Assembly (NCBI GenBank): GCA_030267565.1
Contig: BRXU01000001.1
Span: 9,279,001 to 9,343,000, forward strand
DNA length: 64,000 nt
From: Pleodorina starrii
Taxonomy: Eukaryota > Chlorophyta > Chlorophyceae > Chlamydomonadales > Volvocaceae
Direction: 5' to 3'
The notes below the pieces were generated by a model. It was not told where the DNA came from. It did not search any database and saw only the letters and a program-made list of their open reading frames with translations. How positions within the stretch are numbered: the stretch's first letter is position 1; each line of letters starts with the position of its first letter. Shown here piece after piece: positions 12,801 through 20,974 of the stretch. A program made the position numbers and the translations under genes.

Positions 12801-14511
12801 CCGACGCTTCTCAGAAGAAACAGGCCTAAAACCGGTAGACACGGCGCGACGTGAGTACACATACACACAAACACAGCAGGGACACGATACCCACCACAGC
12901 CGCATCGACGATGTCCTCCTCGCCGCTCAGACCAGCGACGCTGCGGCAATGGAAGGGAAAGCGTACGAACAAGTCTATGAGTGTGGCGGGAACTTTGACC
13001 ACAAACCGCTCTGCACCCTCCTACCCCTAGCAGGCATCAGGCTCCTGCCCGCCCCCGCTGCCCAACCCCCCCCAGACCTTACCCCAAGCTCCTGGAGCCG
13101 GATCCAACTACCCGTACAAAAAGAGAGCAAAACCAAAGCACGCATGGAGATGGAGGCGACGCTCACAGAGGCCGTCACTTACCTGTTAGCCGCACTCAGA
13201 CCCGCACACGAAACCATATCGGCAGCATCCGCGCGACTGGAGCGTGCGGCGAGCAAAGAGGACGCAAGGCAGATCCTGACCCACCTGCGCGATCACGAAG
13301 CCGTCCAAACAACGAACGTCGACATCCTCAGCCACGAGCTCGGATCACTACTGCTGCGGTGCCTCGGGATCCTTGAAAGCCACTGCCAGCACAAGCCCCC
13401 CCGCACGGGGCGCCTGCACGCACGAAGAGGCACCGGCAAGCGAATCACCCGTCTGTACGACGAACACAAGGCGCTGAAATGCGAACTCACCCGCATACTA
13501 CGCGCGCCACGGCCGGACACCCCATCCCACCCGGCACCCGACGTCCCGCACGCGGAAAACACCGACGCAGAGACCCTACAACCCCCCACCCGACCCACCC
13601 CGCTGATCACCGCTGCAAACCCCAACCCACCTGAGGGTACGACAGCCCACGCGCGCGAAAACCCGGAGCTCCGAGAAACACCAGAGACCCGCGCCCTGCG
13701 TGCCGCAATAAGAGAAAAGGGAGGGGAAATTAAGAAGTTGACTACGGAAACCCGTAAACTACATGCGAGCAAAGCCAGGAAACAATTTCAGAGCCTCCTA
13801 GCCAAGAAACCGAAACACGCACACAAACAAATTCTCGAGCCCGACGATCAGCCACGCGGCATAACGGCCATTCGCCACCCCGCCGATGGGCACCTGTGCA
13901 CAACCTCGGACGGCATCCTCGACGCACTCCACACGCACTTCGCGCTCCTAGCCCGGCCCATCTCCGGACCCCGCACTGGCAAATATCTCCCGAGCGAAGC
14001 CCCACGGAACTACCCCTGGGAGACGCCGGGAGCGCCGGACCCTCTACGACGTGGTTTAGCCCAATGGGAAAGCGCACCCCCGTCCCTCCTCCCTGGCATA
14101 TTAGACCCATGCAACTTCCGCGCATGCTTAGACCATCTCGCCCGCAACAAAGCCCCCGGGCCAGACGGCATACCCAACGAGCTGCTACAGACACTCCCCC
14201 CCGACCTCCAAACCGCAATCCACCACCTGATCACAGTCATGTGGGTCAAGGCCGAAATCCCCCCGCACTGGACGCAATCAGACACGGTACTCATTCCCAA
14301 AAAGGGCGACCCACTCCTCATCAAGAACAAACGCCCCATTGCCCTGGCAAACACACTCTACAAACTATACACCAGCCACATTACGTTTAATATCGTCACC
14401 TTTAGTGAACAAGGTACATCTTCACGGAAGCCCAGGAAGGGTACCTCCGGCAGCGTAACACGGAGCGGCAGATCCAAAACGTACTACACGCCATCGAGGA
14501 CGCCGGCCTAA
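9841..14511 (+). CDS. Dualen polyprotein, N-terminal part (protease, APE endonuclease, start of RT)
   Basis: The frame is open from before the element boundary; 9841 is the first ATG inside the element. A Josephin-like cysteine protease region has Cys at 10702 (QFCQIHAINNL), His at 11077 (PAHAIAVKRAG) and Asp at 11122 (WFRIDS). A low-complexity Pro/Thr-rich linker follows, with a PCNA-binding-like sequence QHMTKYVLPKKP at 12139. The APE-type endonuclease is at 12270-13060, with Asn at 12289 (MNTRG), Glu at 12370 (TETKL), GDWNAT at 12730, and the DH pair at 12997 (NFDHKP). The RT begins near 14140 (NKAPGPDGIPNELL). A single-base deletion near 14412 shifts the frame, and the last 33 residues are out-of-frame nonsense before the stop at 14511. 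Confidence 0.75.
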   Translation: MVRSAAAEPRGTPDERRSGSPGDHCSRCVARKRCTGKGDVGNCAYGMTEQGAEQAGKHEWEAGKPRSGTDQGTQTGGWTGDGREDRKAGGWTQNEKARVPMDDMPMAELASCQYLGGLCWHGRDAGDQRGLIANQEVDGIGETSENVIVRMLHAPCGRVVPQGQWSPPPVAQPIRRKDGGRSGWQVAVHEAVTCIHHNPPPAVPPARPISTPTHTQRAQPSREHIRSHTTALRHLTRMIGSPLPTHRAQRIQAPHTQQTRLNRLTVLWPPPATTAPPTYHEPQEAQFCQIHAINNLMGRRVLEPLTVLQYCNAVQLRLNELARHSPRETGTAKLWSHAFNRRTGNFSVMLVNHYLRHCVNLQGGTCPYLASVSCGYTIPPGSSRETILAGIAAHTPNGSTSLSLGFVLQGPAHAIAVKRAGDNWFRIDSAEVAGQSQRPMDNSQWARLTGHVHYLAPVDILTINQMMLDFRHIPGPEEWHTMEGRTQNAQPPTAPAILDLTDPSPTPMALEESNQWQNAECAATGHDAADIHPTPMEIDEADLTGTEGHTQTPPSQLEHPLTPTRAHEDLNAAELSAAQQENPGDNPATTAAEPSPMEIDPAEPGTGTAQPLPDAHNVELHPRETQPDPQGARPADAGTTSARRSNADGAANRNPGPQAAAPASKSRKRTRGQTGTTPATHTITYHLRRMLGLPIRPGRNQRADETPNAAEAARGPAHTPPNPAPEPTHTTHTPAEPTAPRTQQRKRHADNPPMPQPRPKPKSGPQQQHMTKYVLPKKPRTEAPAAPAETPQRTAPAPPVPAPGDPRPGHLKILTMNTRGLQGHREGIKHLLDEHKPDVMVLTETKLSAHHRRAIAGVKHTLKPYQTYMSNHPHDSNPTIRQAGVMIGVADRFNRQGSATAEPVPPELSGYIGHVRIAPPGSTALHVIGVYCPADPAARQKIYDYGRAAALQANAKGEHLVMAGDWNATLKLSDRSTGTCNATDRAHRRFSEETGLKPVDTARREYTYTQTQQGHDTHHSRIDDVLLAAQTSDAAAMEGKAYEQVYECGGNFDHKPLCTLLPLAGIRLLPAPAAQPPPDLTPSSWSRIQLPVQKESKTKARMEMEATLTEAVTYLLAALRPAHETISAASARLERAASKEDARQILTHLRDHEAVQTTNVDILSHELGSLLLRCLGILESHCQHKPPRTGRLHARRGTGKRITRLYDEHKALKCELTRILRAPRPDTPSHPAPDVPHAENTDAETLQPPTRPTPLITAANPNPPEGTTAHARENPELRETPETRALRAAIREKGGEIKKLTTETRKLHASKARKQFQSLLAKKPKHAHKQILEPDDQPRGITAIRHPADGHLCTTSDGILDALHTHFALLARPISGPRTGKYLPSEAPRNYPWETPGAPDPLRRGLAQWESAPPSLLPGILDPCNFRACLDHLARNKAPGPDGIPNELLQTLPPDLQTAIHHLITVMWVKAEIPPHWTQSDTVLIPKKGDPLLIKNKRPIALANTLYKLYTSHITFNIVTFSEQGTSSRKPRKGTSGSVTRSGRSKTYYTPSRTPA

Positions 14512-17500
14512 CCAGCCGAGACCTCTACTTACTATATATCGATTTCACATCGGCATTTAACACCATAGATCACGACAAATTACTTATGATCATGTACGAC
14601 CTAGGATATCCGGAGGACCTCATCGCGGTGGTCGCGAACCTGTACTCGCGCGCCACCACACGCATACGCACCGAACATGGCTACACCGCGGAGATCGCAA
14701 TCGAACGCGGCACGATTCAGGGCGATACACTATCGCCCGTACTGTTCATCATTTACATGGAGCCACTCCTCAGATGGCTACACAGCGGAGGCCGAGGATA
14801 CCGCTACGGCTGCCTCCAAGCGGACGAAAATGACCGACACCACTTCAGCTCGGGCGCCTTCGCGGACGACCTAGTGGTCCTCACGAACACCGTGTCTGAC
14901 ATGCGCACACAGAGCACAAAAATAGAGCACTACGCCCGCTGGGGAGCACTCAAGGTCAACGTAGGCAAGTGCCAACTGCAGGGCATTCTGCACGGCCGCG
15001 CGCGTTCCGATACTGATCTGAGTCGGGGCCCCGGTACGCAAAAATACAGGGCCGTCGTAGAACGTCTCCTGAAAAATCAAATTCGGATCGATGGCGTACC
15101 CATCCCGTACGAACCCCCAACAGGATCGTACAAATACCTCGGCGTACACATCACCCCTACCCTGGATTGGACGACACAGGTGGCCTACACTCGCGCCGAA
15201 ATCGAGCGACGGGGGCAAAGCATACAAAACTCTCTCGCGACCCCTGATCAACGCATAAACATGATCAAAACCCTCATTCACCCCTTTGTGGCGTACAGCC
15301 TGCCTACTATGGCGTACACCCCGCACGACATCGCCAGCCTCGACGCCCAAATCGCGGGCATAGCCAAACGCAGCTACGGACTCAAAATGGGCTTCCCAAC
15401 CCGCGCCATCCTCGGTCCTATATCGCGACTAGGTCTGGGGGTGGGCACCCTACGTACCCTCTATGCGGTCAGAGCGGCGAAGACGCTTGTCCTGTCCCTC
15501 AACGACAAGGGACGCCTTGGGGCAGTAACTCGAGCCCTCCTGCACCTGCAGAGCCGTTACATGGGCACAATACCAGCGCACACATTCAAACGCGAATGCC
15601 GGCACTATACCACACTCAAACAACTTGCTCTCGTGAATGAAGCCGGTATCGAACTCACGGACAAAGGCAGCACATATGAGCCGGCAGCAGGCAGCCTCAT
15701 TCACCTGATCGGGGCGCACAACCCGACGGCCGAGCCCAAGGATCTCGCGCTCCTCTTCCGATGCATGCAGCCCCTGCTGGAACTTGGCCTGGACCTCAGG
15801 GCCCTGAAAGACAAAAACACGGGAGCGCACCTCATCACCACCGACCAGCTGCAACGCATCGGTGGCAGGAAGGTGGGCCCACGCCATCAGATAGCCCTAA
15901 ACCAGCTCAGCCTCGCCTTGAATGCTGACCCCAGTGTTCGCGCCCGGGCGCCGCGCCACCGAGGTGTAGCGCCCTTGCCCCCCGAACTACGAATCCTCCC
16001 GGACGGCCCACATCTAACCGATCTTGCGATGGAAGCGGCAAGACCCACCCCCATCCCCCACGGAACCCTAAGTAAGTACGTACTGGCCAAACCCCGCGAC
16101 CCGGCCGACACCATTCCGGCCGCCCCAGCTGAAAACCCACCCCCTCGCCCAGGCCCAACAACCCCTCGGGGGGAGACGGCAACCCAAACTGCGGCAGCGT
16201 CGTCCGGCACCGCAACAACCCTCGAGTCACGACGCCCGGCCGCCCGGCCAGCCGCCAAGCGCCACCAGCCACAGCGAAAGACCGATAGTGAGCTGCTCCA
16301 AGCATACCTCCTTCGGCAGAACCTGAAACCGGTCGACGGTATCACAGATGCCGAGGCCATTGGGTGGGACCCCCGGCAAACCCCACTTACCCTTCAGCAC
16401 TGCGAACGAATCCTGCGCCATCCGCTCCACCGGAGCCTCACGTCCCAAGTGGGCTCCGCCGAACGACTACTCCGCATGCTCCATGGGGAGACGGCGTGGC
16501 CTGCGGGGACACCAACCCAGCATGGCCTTAGCATCACACAGCTTCTCTTCGGGGACCAAGAGAGGGTAGCATGTATCAAGGCGGAAATCCGGAAACGGGT
16601 CGCCGTCAGCGCTCCGAACCCCAAGCGGCAACGCACAACCGACTCGGCTACCCAACACACACACCGAACATACTACCAGGTTGAATGGGAACGTACTGTC
16701 ATCACTAAAGGGGCAATAGCACTGTACACCGAGAATGGCTACCACCCCAAGGCAGTGCACCGGTACGAATCCCCCACCGCCCCCACTCACCCCGAAATGA
16801 TAGTCGAGGTAGAATGGGCCCCCACCGAAGATGAGGAGTCGCGACTGGCCTCACAAGACAACTGGACAGAGCTGCTGGATGCATTCCGGCATCGGCGCGC
16901 CGTTGAGGCCGAACAGGACCCCGGTCGGATGGAAAATGCACGCGACCACCACCTGACGGAATGGCAACAGCAAGGCAGATGGGAGACTGAATGCCTCAAC
17001 GTGACCCGAGGCCAACGTCTCCTACGGCAGTTTGTCGAAATCAACGTACACCCGGGTAACCCGGACCGGGACATCCACCCGCCGGGGCGGTATACGGTCC
17101 AAATTGGCAATCGTAACGGCACACACCGGCATGTACCATGGGACGGCAGCGGGGACATACCCGATGGACTGCAAGCCAGTGGGATGGCATTCGTGTACGA
17201 TCCCCAAGGGCGCTGCGTCGGCCAGGTGTCGGCAAGCCGCCTCCGCAGCCTGTGGCTCCGGTACAGCGACGCCCAACAGAAACGCCCGGAAGAGCACGCA
17301 CAGATCGCGGCCGCGGGTGGCTTCGCGGAGGATGTCGCACGCCTCCTCCTGCGGTATCGGGACGGAGGGGGCACCAAAGCACACCCCATTCGAGAGGCCC
17401 ATGAGCGGAGGATATCTGAACGGCTGATGAAACGCCTCATGACCGCGCTGGGCGCCGCAACAGAGCGCTTTGCATCCCCCCTCAACGTAGCAGACAGCAC

Positions 17501-19634
17501 CGCCATCTACTACTCACGGCACCCAGAAGATCAGCTCTTCGGAGCCAACCACGACGCGTATTCGCAACCGTGCACGGGCGTATCCGTCGCGCACCCTGAA
17601 CCTAAGCCGGACGAGGGGCATCATGCACTGCGATGGGCGCTAGGCTGGGCCGACGCAACACGGAGCACAGATAACCCCACCGCTACCCTACTCCTGCTGC
17701 CCACGTCCCAAACGGCGCCCTACACCCGCTACCTCACCCACCCGCTGGTCACTATGATCGGTACAATAGACGCATTTTCAGGAACGGGGGACCTTTACAG
17801 CGAAGTGAGCGTAGACGCTCCAAAACCCTACCCAAACGGACTCACCCTATTCCTGGTTAGCAATGAATCCGGCCGCGCGTACGGTACCAGCCTCCGCAGA
17901 GCGCTTGCTATGACGGCAGCCCGCCACGTCGCCACTGGCCCCGCCCTCTCTTGGAAGCCACCCCAATGGGTGCGCAAGCGGCTGCGTAGTATGACCGAGA
18001 AGCCACCCGCCGCGGCAGCTCCCTCCCGCACGTGCGACAACCTCTCCACGGAAGAGGGAAGCTCCGCGTTCCTGGCATTTCCTGCCAAATATGCTCTGCG
18101 ATACAACGCCCAAGACGCCATATACACAGACGGGTCAGTGCAAAAGATCAAAGATGGCGACGAGGAAAGACATCTCCTGGGGGCCGCGGCCGTCGACGCA
18201 CTTACCAACACAACGCTCCACATCAATGTGAACGCAGGCCACCAGGGCTGCCAAACTATTACACGGTGCGAACTGAGTGCCATCCATCAAGGACTCCAGA
18301 TGCGCAGAGGCACGCTGCACGACGAAGCTCACCTAACTATATGGACGGACTCTGCCGCGTCGCTACATCTTATTAAAAAGATGATAAACAACCCACATAA
18401 GCTTCAGCTTAGTAAGCACAAGGCGCTGCTTGAGGAAATCGTATTAATCCTTAAACGACGAGCGGCTTGTAACCTGAAGACATCTTTGCTTAAAGTGAAA
18501 GCCCACACTGGGGTAACTTACAACGAGAAAGCGGACAAAGCAGCCGTACGAGCCGCGCGAGGACTCTCCAAGCTAGACCCCGACGCGCTGAGCGCAACCG
18601 AGACCTCAGACAATAATCCACGAAGTCAACACTGGTGGCTGCGGAAAATGGCTGGGCCTGAGAAGAACGCTGGGCACTATGCAAACGACCTTAACCGCGG
18701 TATCGAGTCCTTGGTCAGCCCGGAAACGCACTCGGGATACACGAACGAAACAGATTACATGAAATACGTCGCCAACACTCTGCCCGACCTCGATATAAGC
18801 ACCAGCACTCGGACTCTACAGCGCAAGGCGGGCCGACACAAGCACGTTAAACGGTGCTTCGACTACCTATACGGCCAGCTATGGAGCGCCAAGCTTGCGA
18901 GGCGATTTAAAAAACCAGTGGCACCTGGCCGCCCTGCGTCGTCGGGACATTGCCCCCTATGCAGCCAACTCGACTCAGGGGCGCACATCCTCGGAGGCTG
19001 CCTTCACCCCCGCATGCGAGCCCTATACATACAGCGGCACAACAAGGCGGTCCAAAACATTACCAGTACGCTAGCCCGTGGGTCCAATGGAGGCTGTTAC
19101 ATTGTAATGGACGCCGGCCCCGCGGACACCCGACCAGACTACGTGGCCGGCACACGCCTGCCCAAATGGCTGCTCCCGAGTATTGAGGATGAGAAACGCC
19201 TCAAACTCAGGCCCGATATACTCCTTATACCCGACATCCCCCTCCATGAAACGCAAGTGCAAGGGTACAAGGGACCTCAGGACCCTAGCCAGCACACCGT
19301 ACACATTGTTGAGGTCGGCTACACCGCCGACACCAACCACACACAGAAACAGCACGACAAGGCCGTACAACACGCAGAACTGGCCAAACTCCTCACGGCA
19401 GCCGGATGGAAGGTCCGCTACACAACACAGGAAGCCATCAGCCTCGGCTTTGCGGGTACTATCAGGAAAGACCTACGCCCTCTACTCCACACCCTAGGCA
19501 CGGGCAGCAAGGAAGCCCGAGCATGCTGCAACGACCTCCACGACCATGCAGTTAGGACACTCAACACTATCGTTACAACCCGCAGACAAATGGAACGCAA
19601 CCCCCATGCGGAACCGACACCGGCCGGCACGTAA
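14415..19634 (+). CDS. Dualen polyprotein, C-terminal part (RT core, RNase H, restriction-like endonuclease)
   Basis: Continues the RT after the frameshift (YIFTEAQEGYLRQRNTERQ at 14415). RT motif A is YIDFTSAFNTIDHDKL at about 14532. Motif B is GTIQGDTLSPVLF at about 14710. Motif C is FADD at about 14858. A middle region of roughly 900 residues includes a segment at 17520-17790 that resembles methyltransferase-like domains. RNase H shows YTDGS (18122), ELSAI (18270), WTDSA (18342) and VKAHTG (18497). A CCHC finger (CPLCSQLDSGAHILGGC, 18952) and RHNKAV lead into the restriction-like endonuclease, with RPD near 19210 and VEVGYTAD near 19309. The stop is TAA at 19632. The first ATG in frame is 14586, but translation would normally come from the upstream ORF. 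Confidence 0.8.
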   Translation, partial: YIFTEAQEGYLRQRNTERQIQNVLHAIEDAGLTSRDLYLLYIDFTSAFNTIDHDKLLMIMYDLGYPEDLIAVVANLYSRATTRIRTEHGYTAEIAIERGTIQGDTLSPVLFIIYMEPLLRWLHSGGRGYRYGCLQADENDRHHFSSGAFADDLVVLTNTVSDMRTQSTKIEHYARWGALKVNVGKCQLQGILHGRARSDTDLSRGPGTQKYRAVVERLLKNQIRIDGVPIPYEPPTGSYKYLGVHITPTLDWTTQVAYTRAEIERRGQSIQNSLATPDQRINMIKTLIHPFVAYSLPTMAYTPHDIASLDAQIAGIAKRSYGLKMGFPTRAILGPISRLGLGVGTLRTLYAVRAAKTLVLSLNDKGRLGAVTRALLHLQSRYMGTIPAHTFKRECRHYTTLKQLALVNEAGIELTDKGSTYEPAAGSLIHLIGAHNPTAEPKDLALLFRCMQPLLELGLDLRALKDKNTGAHLITTDQLQRIGGRKVGPRHQIALNQLSLALNADPSVRARAPRHRGVAPLPPELRILPDGPHLTDLAMEAARPTPIPHGTLSKYVLAKPRDPADTIPAAPAENPPPRPGPTTPRGETATQTAAASSGTATTLESRRPAARPAAKRHQPQRKTDSELLQAYLLRQNLKPVDGITDAEAIGWDPRQTPLTLQHCERILRHPLHRSLTSQVGSAERLLRMLHGETAWPAGTPTQHGLSITQLLFGDQERVACIKAEIRKRVAVSAPNPKRQRTTDSATQHTHRTYYQVEWERTVITKGAIALYTENGYHPKAVHRYESPTAPTHPEMIVEVEWAPTEDEESRLASQDNWTELLDAFRHRRAVEAEQDPGRMENARDHHLTEWQQQGRWETECLNVTRGQRLLRQFVEINVHPGNPDRDIHPPGRYTVQIGNRNGTHRHVPWDGSGDIPDGLQASGMAFVYDPQGRCVGQVSASRLRSLWLRYSDAQQKRPEEHAQIAAAGGFAEDVARLLLRYRDGGGTKAHPIREAHERRISERLMKRLMTALGAATERFASPLNVADSTAIYYSRHPEDQLFGANHDAYSQPCTGVSVAHPEPKPDEGHHALRWALGWADATRSTDNPTATLLLLPTSQTAPYTRYLTHPLVTMIGTIDAFSGTGDLYSEVSVDAPKPYPNGLTLFLVSNESGRAYGTSLRRALAMTAARHVATGPALSWKPPQWVRKRLRSMTEKPPAAAAPSRTCDNLSTEEGSSAFLAFPAKYALRYNAQDAIYTDGSVQKIKDGDEERHLLGAAAVDALTNTTLHINVNAGHQGCQTITRCELSAIHQGLQMRRGTLHDEAHLTIWTDSAASLHLIKKMINNPHKLQLSKHKALLEEIVLILKRRAACNLKTSLLKVKAHTGVTYNEKADKAAVRAARGLSKLDPDALSATETSDNNPRSQHWWLRKMAGPEKNAGHYANDLNRGIESLVSPETHSGYTNETDYMKYVANTLPDLDISTSTRTLQRKAGRHKHVKRCFDYLYGQLWSAKLARRFKKPVAPGRPASSGHCPLCSQLDSGAHILGGCLHPRMRALYIQRHNKAVQNITSTLARGSNGGCYIVMDAGPADTRPDYVAGTRLPKWLLPSIEDEKRLKLRPDILLIPDIPLHETQVQGYKGPQDPSQHTVHIVEVGYTADTNHTQKQHDKAVQHAELAKLLTAAGWKVRYTTQEAISLGFAGTIRKDLRPLLHTLGTGSKEARACCNDLHDHAVRTLNTIVTTRRQMERNPHAEPTPAGT

Positions 19635-19753
19635 CCAACGTGGGACAAGTCTTAAGTTCCTTGCGGTGGTGGGGGGGGCTGGGACCGGGGAAACCCGTCA
19701 CCCCACCCCCTCTGCTCCCATAACCCACGCCTCGGCTACCGGCCGGGCGTATC

Positions 19754-19772
19754 ATTATTATTATTATTATTA
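19754..19772 (+). repeat. (ATT)n 3' tail of the Dualen-like element
   Basis: Six ATT units following the 3' UTR (CTCGGCTACCGGCCGGGCGT). The same UTR end is followed by a much longer (ATT)n tract on the minus strand at 34421-34564, so a trinucleotide tail is a property of the family. Confidence 0.8.
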
Positions 19773-20039
19773 CCAGCGTCTCTGTCACCGATGTACATAC
19801 CAGCGGCGGTTTGCTGTCTGAGCGAGTGGAGCTGCCTTCGCCTGAAGTAAGGGTCTCAGTGCCCACGACCGCCTTCCGACGGAGGTAACCTCAATAATCA
19901 AACCCCCTCCTGGAGCAATTCGAAAGCCCCCGTCAAGCAACTCGCCGATAGGGTGGGGATCGATGCATATATAATAATTGCACGCCCCTTATATTTATTT
20001 GTATGTATAATTCGCATGCCCCTTGTACCGGGCTGTCCA
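19773..20039. other. Spacer between Dualen-like element and Dualen relic
   Basis: No coding frame of note. It contains a 12-bp sequence AGTAAGGGTCTC (19846-19857) also present just before the element at 9751-9762. Confidence 0.3.
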
Positions 20040-20531
20040 ACCTCCACAGGCTACTGCCATGTATGCAAAGACCCCCAAGCAAAGATCCGCATCCCCGACT
20101 CAGGGGCACACATCCTGCGACACAACCAAGCGGTACAAACCATCACTAGAACACTGTCCAGAGGGGCCCATGTAGGCTGCTTCATCGTCATGGACGCCTG
20201 CAGCATGGAGGACAAGCCGGACTACGTGGCCGGCACACGCCTGCCCAAGTGGCTGCTTCCCAACGTCCTCGACGACTTACGGTCCAAAAAATGCCCTGAC
20301 CTGCTGCGTGCTTATCCCCAGCATACCCCTCAGCGAAACATGCTCATCACCGGGATACATGGGACCAGATGAGCACACCGTACACATCATCGAAGTAGGC
20401 TACACAGCCGACACAAACCACACACAGAAACAAAACGATAAGGCCCATCAACACGTGGAGCTAGCACAGATGCTGAAGGCGCACGGATGGAAGGTATGTT
20501 ACACGAAACAGGAAGCAATTAGCCTTGGCTT
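20040..20531 (+). pseudogene. Dualen relic, restriction-like endonuclease fragment
   Basis: The reading frame matches the C-terminus of the intact Dualen: DSGAHILRHNQAVQTIT, DYVAGTRLPKWLLP, then after a frameshift near 20300 HTVHIIEVGYTADTNHT and KQEAISLGF. The match stops at 20531, where the GTCATG-rich element begins. Many substitutions relative to 9841-19634 indicate an older or separate family member. Confidence 0.7.
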
Positions 20532-20974
20532 CCACTCGGGGAACGGCCCAGTCATACAGCGCTAACCGGGTCATGAACCCGTTCATGAACCCAGTCATGT
20601 GGCCAGTCATGAAGTCCCTGCAGTCATGAAGTGCTAGTCATATATGTTTTCATGTTGTGCACTGGTCATGTTGGGCAGTCATGCCCCGGGTCATGAGATG
20701 GGTCATGCATTGCACCATGGGCTGCATAAGATGACTGGAACTGGTCATGGAAAACAACAATCATGACCACATTCATGACCACAGTCATGACCCAATTTCA
20801 TGACTGGCTGGACTCAATTTATGACTGGCAGGTGCCTACATGACGGTTTCCAGTCATGTTGCGCACTGTGGTTGGTCATGTTACGCAGATAGTTTTTCAT
20901 GAATTCGGCCATGACTGCTCATGATCTGCATCATCATACGCACATGACCATGGACTGTCATATTACGCTTACAG
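20532..20974. repeat. GTCATG-rich repeat element, copy 1
   Basis: About 25 occurrences of TCATG or its complement CATGA in 440 bp, on average one every 17-18 bases, mostly as CAGTCATG, GGTCATG or CATGACC, separated by unrelated sequence. It begins with CCACTCGGGGAACGGCCCAG. The same opening sequence and motif density occur at 44392. The block lies exactly between two Dualen relic pieces. There is no significant open frame. Confidence 0.7.

Larger units (their letters stand above)
9771..19772 (+). mobile_element. Dualen/RandI-like non-LTR retrotransposon with two endonuclease domains
   Basis: About 10.0 kb. The left end is set by the point where the two duplicated blocks stop matching. The right end is an (ATT)n tail at 19754-19772. 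One very long frame, broken once near 14412, encodes in order a Josephin-like cysteine protease, an APE endonuclease, reverse transcriptase, RNase H, a CCHC finger and a restriction-like endonuclease. Carrying both APE and RLE is the hallmark of the Dualen (RandI) clade described from Chlamydomonas. The 3' UTR (19635-19753) is found again next to (AAT)n at 34421-34676, confirming the 3' end. No clear target-site duplication is seen. Confidence 0.85.

Noticed and set aside
9841..14511. Treating the first Dualen ORF as a complete protein ending at 14511
   Set aside because: RT motifs A-C continue in another frame from 14415; the last residues before 14511 lose all similarity to RTs.
20532..20974. 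Simple tandem repeat for the GTCATG region
   Set aside because: Spacing is irregular and the sequence between motifs is not repeated.
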